64,000 nucleotides of DNA from an uncultured Draconibacterium sp. (lineage in GTDB: Bacteria; Bacteroidota; Bacteroidia; Bacteroidales; Prolixibacteraceae), in the NCBI RefSeq assembly GCF_913063105.1, contig NZ_CAJXYQ010000001.1:186001-250000 (forward strand). The letters are read 5' to 3'. The notes under the pieces are model-generated. The model was not told the DNA's origin. It was given only the letters and a program-made list of their open reading frames with translations, and made no database searches. Shown piece by piece: positions 58,761 through 64,000 of this stretch. How positions within the stretch are numbered: the first letter of the stretch is position 1; each line of letters begins with the position of its first letter. The translations under genes were made by a program, and so were the position numbers.

Positions 58761-58793
58761 AAAAAAAATGACACCTCAAATCGAGATGCCATT
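58761..58793 (-). terminator. Terminator after M3 peptidase
   Basis: On the minus strand an 11-pair stem (AATGGCATCTC with GAGGTGTCATT, two G-T wobbles) around GATTT, followed by nine T, 23 bases after the stop. Confidence 0.8.
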
Positions 58794-58816
58794 TTCAATA
58801 GTATTTTCTTCAATCT

Positions 58817-60931
58817 TTATAAGTCTGCTGTCTCATCTCCATTAACCAAACCGCTTCGTTTTAACAAGGCATCAACAGATGGTTCTTGTCCGCGGAAACG
58901 TTTGTACAAAATCATTGGGTGCTCAGTGCCTCCTTTTTCAAGGATATTTTTACGGAAAGAAGCAGCCACTTCTTTATTAAACAATCCTTTTTCTTTAAAC
59001 ACGCTAAATGCATCGGCATCAAGTACCTCGGCCCACTTGTAACCGTAATACCCTGCAGCATAACCACCGGCAAACAAGTGCCCGAATTGAGTACTCATAC
59101 AAACACCGTCGATTGCCGGGAAGATCTGAGTTTTCTTCCATGCGTTTTCTTCAAAATCTTTCACTTTCCCTTCGTAAGCCGATTCGAGTGTATGCCAGGC
59201 CATATCCAAATAACCAAAGCTCAACTGGCGAACTGATAGGTAACCGGCCAGGTAGTTTTGGGAAGCAATAATTTTCTGAACCAATTCGGCCGGAATTGGC
59301 TCACCGGTTTCGTAATGTTTGGCAAAACGATCCAGAAATTCTTTTTCCACCGCCCAGTTTTCCATTATTTGCGAAGGCAGCTCAACAAAATCGCGGTACA
59401 CATTGGTACCCGACAAACTTGAATAGGTTGACTTTGCCAGCATTCCGTGCAGCGCATGGCCAAACTCGTGCATAAAAGTCTCTACCTCGTTAAAGGTAAG
59501 CAAGGCTGGTTTGGTTTCTGTTGGGCGGGTAAAATTCATTACAATGGTTACGTGCGGACGCGAATCAACACCATTTTCCATCCATTGTCCTTTAAAATCA
59601 TTCATCCAGGCACCACCTCGTTTGCCTGCGCGTGGATGAAAATCGGTGTAAAATACCGAAAGGAAAGTACCATCGGCATCAAAAACTTCATAGGCTGTAA
59701 CCTCGTCGTTGTATACCGGGATATTTTTGTTTTCTTTAAAAGTAATGCCAAACAAATCGGTTGCCAGTCCAAAAACACCATCAACAACATGGCTTAATTC
59801 AAAATAAGGCTTAAGCATCTCGTCGTTTAAATCAAATTTTTCAACCTTTAGTTTTTCGCTGTAATAGCTCCAGTCCCAAGGCATCAAATCATCCTCAAAT
59901 CCGTTTTTCCGGGCATACTCCAAAATCTCTGCTTTCTCTTTTAGTGCCACTTTATGCGATGCCTCGTACAAATCGTTAAGCAAACCATAAACTCCGTCGG
60001 CATTGGTTGCCATTCGGCGTTCCAACACATAGTCGGCATAGTTTTTATAGCCCAGTAATTTTGCTGTTTCGAGTCGCAGTTCCACAATTCGTTTTACTTT
60101 TTCCTGGTTGTCGAGCTCGTTATTTTTAAACGATTTCGATCCGTAGGCCAGGTAAAGTTCTTTCCTCAAATCACGATTATCAGCATATTTCATAAAAGGC
60201 AGGTAGCTTGGCATCGAGATGTCAAAAACCCAGCCCTCCAATTCTTTGGCTTTTGCCTTTCCGGCTGCAGCTTCCAGCGCTCCTTCGGGCAATCCGGCGA
60301 GCTTACTTTTATCGGCAATATACAATTCGTAGCCATTGGTTTCTTTTAATACATTCTCGCCAAAATCCAGACTTAGTTTTGATAGCTCGGTGCTGAAGGC
60401 ACGAAATTTTTCTTTATCGCTATCCGATAAGTTGGCCCCCCGGCGAACAAAACCTATGTAGCTGTTTTCGAGCAAGGTTTCCTGCTCGGGTGTTAAGTTC
60501 AGTTCCGCCTTTTTATCGTAAACCGCTTTTACGCGTTCAAAAAGAACCGGATCTAAAGAAATATCGTTTTGAAAAGCAGTAAGCATTGGCGACACCCTTT
60601 GCGCAATTTCCTGCAATTCGTCGTTGGTTTCAGAACTTAAAAGGTTAAAAAAGATACCCGATGTGCGCCCCAGTAAACGAGCAACCTGATCTAAAGCAAC
60701 AACGGTATTTTCAAATGTTGGTGCATCGGTGTTGTTTTTTATCTTTTCAACATCAGCTTTTCCTTGTTTAATGCCTTCTTCAAAAGCCGGCAAAAAATGA
60801 TCGTTTTCAATTTTATCGAAAGGTGCCGCATTGTGCGGCGTATTAAATTCGCCCAAAAGCGGATTTGTTTGTGCTACTGCCATTCCTACACTCATAAATA
60901 AGATTAATGCTACAAAGTAAATACTCTTCAT
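58817..60931 (-). CDS. M3 family metallopeptidase (peptidyl-dipeptidase Dcp-like)
   Basis: 704-residue zinc peptidase with a signal peptide (residues 1-20, VGMAVAQ). The zinc motif FMHEFGHALHGML (HExxH) is near residue 475 and the third ligand Glu lies in DFVELPSQIMENW. The N-terminal two-thirds are helical, as in Dcp/oligopeptidase A. It is presumably exported and shortens peptides. The next gene downstream is a nitroreductase beyond a terminator. Confidence 0.92.
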   Translation of the reverse strand: MKSIYFVALILFMSVGMAVAQTNPLLGEFNTPHNAAPFDKIENDHFLPAFEEGIKQGKADVEKIKNNTDAPTFENTVVALDQVARLLGRTSGIFFNLLSSETNDELQEIAQRVSPMLTAFQNDISLDPVLFERVKAVYDKKAELNLTPEQETLLENSYIGFVRRGANLSDSDKEKFRAFSTELSKLSLDFGENVLKETNGYELYIADKSKLAGLPEGALEAAAGKAKAKELEGWVFDISMPSYLPFMKYADNRDLRKELYLAYGSKSFKNNELDNQEKVKRIVELRLETAKLLGYKNYADYVLERRMATNADGVYGLLNDLYEASHKVALKEKAEILEYARKNGFEDDLMPWDWSYYSEKLKVEKFDLNDEMLKPYFELSHVVDGVFGLATDLFGITFKENKNIPVYNDEVTAYEVFDADGTFLSVFYTDFHPRAGKRGGAWMNDFKGQWMENGVDSRPHVTIVMNFTRPTETKPALLTFNEVETFMHEFGHALHGMLAKSTYSSLSGTNVYRDFVELPSQIMENWAVEKEFLDRFAKHYETGEPIPAELVQKIIASQNYLAGYLSVRQLSFGYLDMAWHTLESAYEGKVKDFEENAWKKTQIFPAIDGVCMSTQFGHLFAGGYAAGYYGYKWAEVLDADAFSVFKEKGLFNKEVAASFRKNILEKGGTEHPMILYKRFRGQEPSVDALLKRSGLVNGDETADL

Positions 60932-61146
60932 TTTATCACAATTTTATATTACTCTGAATAGTCTTCAGAAAATCAAAAAGATTACAAAAGAAGAGTGCTT
61001 ATTGTTTAAAAAGAATGATTTATTTCATAAGCAAACTGCATGAAAACAGCTGGAAAACCTTAGTCTTCCACATTTTCTAAACCATAAAGATTTCAAGTGG
61101 ATTAATCGCAAACAACAATACTTCTTGAAAAATCAGTAAAGCCTTC

Positions 61147-61728
61147 TTATTTTTTCCCTGATTTTTTCTTTTTTTCGACCGACCAGCCAAACTTGCCTAC
61201 TTTTTTGCCCATGCCAAAATAATGGCCATGACTGTAAACCAACGGGTTAGCCTTTGAAAAACTAAAAGCCTGTTCTTCATTCATATAATTATCATCAACC
61301 GAAACACTTACCACATCTGACACAAACATGTGATGCGTACCGAGCTCAACAATATCTTTAACCCGGCACTCAATATTTACGGGCGACTCCTCGATTATTG
61401 GTGCTTTTACCAGTTTTGCCGGTGCCGGAGTAAGGTTCATTTCCTTCCACTTGTTGTATTTTCGTCCCGACCGACAGCCACACCAATCGGTTGCCCTGGC
61501 TAACTTTTCGGTAGTAAGGTTAATCACATATTCTCCGGTTCGCTTTATTATGTCGTACGAATGTCGTCCCGGCCTAACCGATATGTAACACATTGGAGGA
61601 TCGCTGTTTATCGTACCTGTCCAGGCTATGGTTATAATATTATATTCTTCAGGATTTTCACCACAGCTTACCATTACTGCTGGTAAAGGATAAATTATTG
61701 TTCCGGGTTTCCAGTACGTTCTTGCCAT
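61147..61728 (-). CDS. Flavin reductase family protein
   Basis: 193-residue FMN-binding split-barrel protein. Typical segments: PGTIIYPLPAVMVSCG at residue 8, ITIAWTGTINSDPPMCYISVRPGRHSYDII near residue 35 and EYVINLTTEKLARATDWCGCRSGR near 70. The tail is a Lys-rich KKKKSGKK. Unknown partner; may reduce FMN for an unlinked monooxygenase. Confidence 0.88.
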   Translation of the reverse strand: MARTYWKPGTIIYPLPAVMVSCGENPEEYNIITIAWTGTINSDPPMCYISVRPGRHSYDIIKRTGEYVINLTTEKLARATDWCGCRSGRKYNKWKEMNLTPAPAKLVKAPIIEESPVNIECRVKDIVELGTHHMFVSDVVSVSVDDNYMNEEQAFSFSKANPLVYSHGHYFGMGKKVGKFGWSVEKKKKSGKK

Positions 61729-61898
61729 TTCATTTAATTTTTCGAGTTCATTTTCAAAGATAAAAAATACCGAATGATTCCAAAGCCAATAATCATTATC
61801 GCCAATCTGCTATCGCGCACAACAGCCAATTGCTATTGAGCGGGAATATACAAATCGTTACATCAATCGTTACTCTGAACCGTGTTTTTACCAAGCAT

Positions 61899-61931
61899 AA
61901 AAAAATCCGACCTTAAGACTGGTCGGATTTT
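61899..61931 (-). terminator. Terminator after ispG
   Basis: On the minus strand AAAATCCGACC and GGTCGGATTTT pair with a short loop, followed by seven T. Confidence 0.88.
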
Positions 61932-61954
61932 CTATCGTATTTATTTTACTTGAA

Positions 61955-63814
61955 TTAATCTTCCGGGTCTTTCCAGTCGCCGTTTTCACGAATAAGCTGC
62001 TCAAGTTCTTCCACGGCATTTTCGTAGGAAATATGACGTTTAACGGGTTTTAATCCTTTGTAAAGGTTTACTTTGTTATTGCCGGCACCAACAAAACCAT
62101 AGTCAACGTCGCCCATTTCGCCCGGGCCATTTACTACGCAGCCCATAATTCCAATTTTTAAATGGTCGAGGTGTTTGAAGTGTGCTTTAACGGCGCGCGT
62201 GGTTTCGTGCAAATCAAAAAGTGTTCGTCCACAACCCGGGCACGAAATAAATTCGGTTTTGGTAACGCGCATCCTGCTAGCCTGAAGAACGGCAAAACTA
62301 AGGTCTTTTAATTCGGTAAACGTAATGTTTTCATTGTCGTTTGATAAGCATACTCCGTCGCCATAACCGTCAATCAGCAAGCCGCCAAGATCGGCACTGG
62401 CAGCAATCTGCAGATCCTCGAGTCGACTTTTATCGTAACGGCGGTAAAGAATAACCGGTACTTTCCAGATATGTGTTTCAAGCGACATAAAGAAAGCACG
62501 CAATTCTGCCATTGGGTTGGCATTATAACTCTCCAGAATCAGTACGGTTTTTCGTGTCTGTTTCAGTTTCATTATAATCTCGGGGTGCATATCCATAAAG
62601 CGGTCAAACTCTGCTTTGTTTGTACGGATAAACTTCATTCGGCCCCAACGGGTACTTTCAAAAAGGTATTCTTCAAGAGTAATTACGGGGTATTCCTCCC
62701 CTTCTATATCCAAAATTTTATTTCCCGAGAGGAAGTAGTCAGGAATTAATTTCCCTCGAATTGGTATCATTTCACGCAGGCTTCTGTCGCCCAGGTCGGC
62801 AATAACCACAGGTAATTGCTTACCTCCCATGTTTAGCACCGGGCGTGTATCGCGCCGTTCGTATTCAAACGGATTGGTTTGGGCAATCATAGGAGCCGAA
62901 ATGGGCTCGTGATTTTGGTACCCTTTAAAATGATTTACCAATTTTAACGCTACGGGAATTTCATTTATTGGGCGCTCGGTTAACGAAATACGAATTGTAT
63001 CGCCAATACCATCACCAAGCAAGGCTCCCACTCCAACAGCCGATTTAATACGTCCGTCTTCGCCTTCTCCGGCTTCGGTAACACCTAAATGAACCGGGAA
63101 TTTCATGTCTTCAAGACGCATTTTAAAGTTTAACAAACGAACGGTGTATACCATTACCCGTGTGTTGCTCGACTTTATAGAAACAACCACATTGTTAAAA
63201 TCTTCTTTTTTGCAAATTCGCAAAAATTCCATCACCGATTCGGCTATTCCTGCCGGCGTATCGCCATAGCGGCTCATTACCCTATCAGAAAGGGAACCAT
63301 GATTGGCGCCGATACGAAGGGCTGTTTTTGTTTCTTTCAGCATTTTCACAAACGGAACAAACTGTTTTTCAATAACTACCAGTTCACGCTTGTATTCTTC
63401 GTCGGTGTATATTTTGTTTTTAAACTGCGCACGTTTGTCGTAAAAGTTACCTGGATTAATCCGCACCTTTGAAACATACTGAGCAGCAACTTCTGCCAAT
63501 TTTGGATTAAAATGAATATCGGCAATCAGCGGTGTATTGTATCCGCGCTCAACCAATTCCTTTTTAATATTTTTCAGATTTTCTGCATCTGACATACCTT
63601 TTACCGTAACCCTAACGTAGTCGGCACCAGCCTTTACCACGCGGATCACCTGCTCTACGGTAGCCTCTGTATCCGTTGAGTTGGTATCGGTCATCGTTTG
63701 AATTCGGATTGGATGCTTACTGCCAACCGGAACACCTCCTATGTTCACCTCGGTGGTTTCTTGTCGTTGGTAGCGGGTTAAATCTTTAATATAATTGAAA
63801 TTACGATCCTTCAT
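61955..63814 (-). CDS. ispG: 4-hydroxy-3-methylbut-2-enyl diphosphate synthase (long form)
   Basis: Iron-sulfur enzyme of the MEP isoprenoid pathway, converting ME-cPP to HMBPP. The 619-residue length (from 63814) is the long, Bacteroidota/chlamydia/plant-type with an insert between the TIM barrel and the iron-sulfur domain. The cluster motifs are ISCPGCGRTLFDLH and MGCVVNGPGEM near the C-terminus. The start at 63814 is preferred to a TTG at 63841 because the -7 element at 63839-63846 lies over that codon. Product feeds the carotenoid pathway of which lycopene cyclase (4.3 kb) is a step. Confidence 0.95.
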   Translation of the reverse strand: MKDRNFNYIKDLTRYQRQETTEVNIGGVPVGSKHPIRIQTMTDTNSTDTEATVEQVIRVVKAGADYVRVTVKGMSDAENLKNIKKELVERGYNTPLIADIHFNPKLAEVAAQYVSKVRINPGNFYDKRAQFKNKIYTDEEYKRELVVIEKQFVPFVKMLKETKTALRIGANHGSLSDRVMSRYGDTPAGIAESVMEFLRICKKEDFNNVVVSIKSSNTRVMVYTVRLLNFKMRLEDMKFPVHLGVTEAGEGEDGRIKSAVGVGALLGDGIGDTIRISLTERPINEIPVALKLVNHFKGYQNHEPISAPMIAQTNPFEYERRDTRPVLNMGGKQLPVVIADLGDRSLREMIPIRGKLIPDYFLSGNKILDIEGEEYPVITLEEYLFESTRWGRMKFIRTNKAEFDRFMDMHPEIIMKLKQTRKTVLILESYNANPMAELRAFFMSLETHIWKVPVILYRRYDKSRLEDLQIAASADLGGLLIDGYGDGVCLSNDNENITFTELKDLSFAVLQASRMRVTKTEFISCPGCGRTLFDLHETTRAVKAHFKHLDHLKIGIMGCVVNGPGEMGDVDYGFVGAGNNKVNLYKGLKPVKRHISYENAVEELEQLIRENGDWKDPED

Positions 63815-63838
63815 CAAATAATCTGTTAAGCTGAAATG

Positions 63839-63846
63839 CAAATTTA
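63839..63846 (-). promoter_or_regulatory. -7 element of ispG promoter
   Basis: TAAATTTG on the minus strand, an exact TAnnTTTG match 24 bases before the ispG start. The divergent promoter at 63878 is about 30 bases away. Confidence 0.5.
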
Positions 63847-63877
63847 AAGTAATGCCGCTAAAATAAAAAGAATAGTC

Positions 63878-63885
63878 TATTTTTG
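63878..63885 (+). promoter_or_regulatory. -7 element of gldA-like gene promoter
   Basis: TATTTTTG, an exact TAnnTTTG match, 16 bases before the ATG at 63902. Confidence 0.5.
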
Positions 63886-63901
63886 TTTTGCATTCTTTAC
63901 T

Positions 63902-64000
63902 ATGATTGTTGAAACACGGAATATAACTAAATTGTTTGGAAAGCAGAAAGCACTCGACTCGATAAGCTTTACTGTAAACAAAGGTGAACTGGTGGGTTTT
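63902..64000 (+). CDS. ABC transporter ATP-binding protein, GldA-like (3' end outside window)
   Basis: Only 33 codons are visible. The start MIVETRNITKLFGKQKALDSISF followed by VNKGELVGF is the opening of an ABC-type ATPase before Walker A. It resembles the GldA gliding-motility-associated ATPase (conserved K-A-L-D...F...GE(I/L)VGF), and it lies near the T9SS genes, but other ABC ATPases cannot be excluded from so short a part. Confidence 0.55.
   Translation, partial: MIVETRNITKLFGKQKALDSISFTVNKGELVGF

Overview
The window reads as a chromosomal segment of a Bacteroidota bacterium, probably a marine member of the order Marinilabiliales (Prolixibacteraceae-like); the lineage below phylum is inference. 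Support: a complete gliding / type IX secretion (T9SS) core (porP, gldK, gldL, gldM, gldN), a T9SS C-terminal sorting domain on a secreted peptidase, the long form of IspG, Bacteroidota -7 promoter elements (TAnnTTTG) with few Shine-Dalgarno sequences, and many secreted or lipoprotein glycosidases and peptidases. No rRNA, tRNA, CRISPR array, insertion sequence, phage gene or SusC/SusD pair was seen. Coding density is high.

Layout. 1-9 kb: 3' part of a GH2 beta-galactosidase, a DUF4380-like secreted protein, a carotenoid lycopene cyclase, Kdo transferase WaaA and a B12-dependent class II ribonucleotide reductase. 9-13 kb: two membrane-anchored LytTR regulators around gcvH, tsaE and an alanine dehydrogenase. 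13-18 kb: a truncated B12-binding/radical-SAM-type gene, type I pullulanase with a coupled membrane protein, and an Xaa-Pro aminopeptidase. 18-35 kb: glycan and peptide breakdown (GH92, lipoprotein, Xaa-Pro dipeptidyl-peptidase, GH18, MFS transporter plus GH130, Skp, LolA-like protein, flavin oxidoreductase, PHP phosphoesterase, then ROK regulator, NagB-like/PIG-L fusion and NagB). 35-39 kb: a zinc ABC transporter operon ending in a 58-residue zinc-ribbon protein, yidD and a ROK sugar kinase. 39-44.5 kb: T9SS-exported M1 peptidase, OsmC, a NikR-family regulator and a TonB-dependent receptor. 44.5-55.5 kb: the T9SS operon with a second GldK at its end, an arginase-fold protein lacking metal ligands, and topA. 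55.5-64 kb: PBP1A, nitroreductase, M3 peptidase, flavin reductase, IspG, and the start of a GldA-like ATPase.

How genes may work together. GH92, GH130 with its MFS transporter, GH18, the ROK regulator and the two NagB-type proteins suggest use of mannose- and N-acetylglucosamine-containing glycans (N-glycans, chitin) without a local SusCD pair. The T9SS core would export cargo such as the M1 peptidase. The NikR-like gene and the receptor behind it share half-sites spaced 21 bp apart and look like a small metal-uptake regulon, but the NikR-like protein lacks all four canonical nickel ligands.

Most interesting items: the ligand-less NikR with its operators, the zinc-ribbon microprotein coupled to the zinc permease, the NagB-like/PIG-L fusion with replaced catalytic residues, the flanking GldK duplication with an internal terminator, the metal-ligand-poor arginase relative in the T9SS locus, and a 48-bp perfect palindrome between convergent genes.
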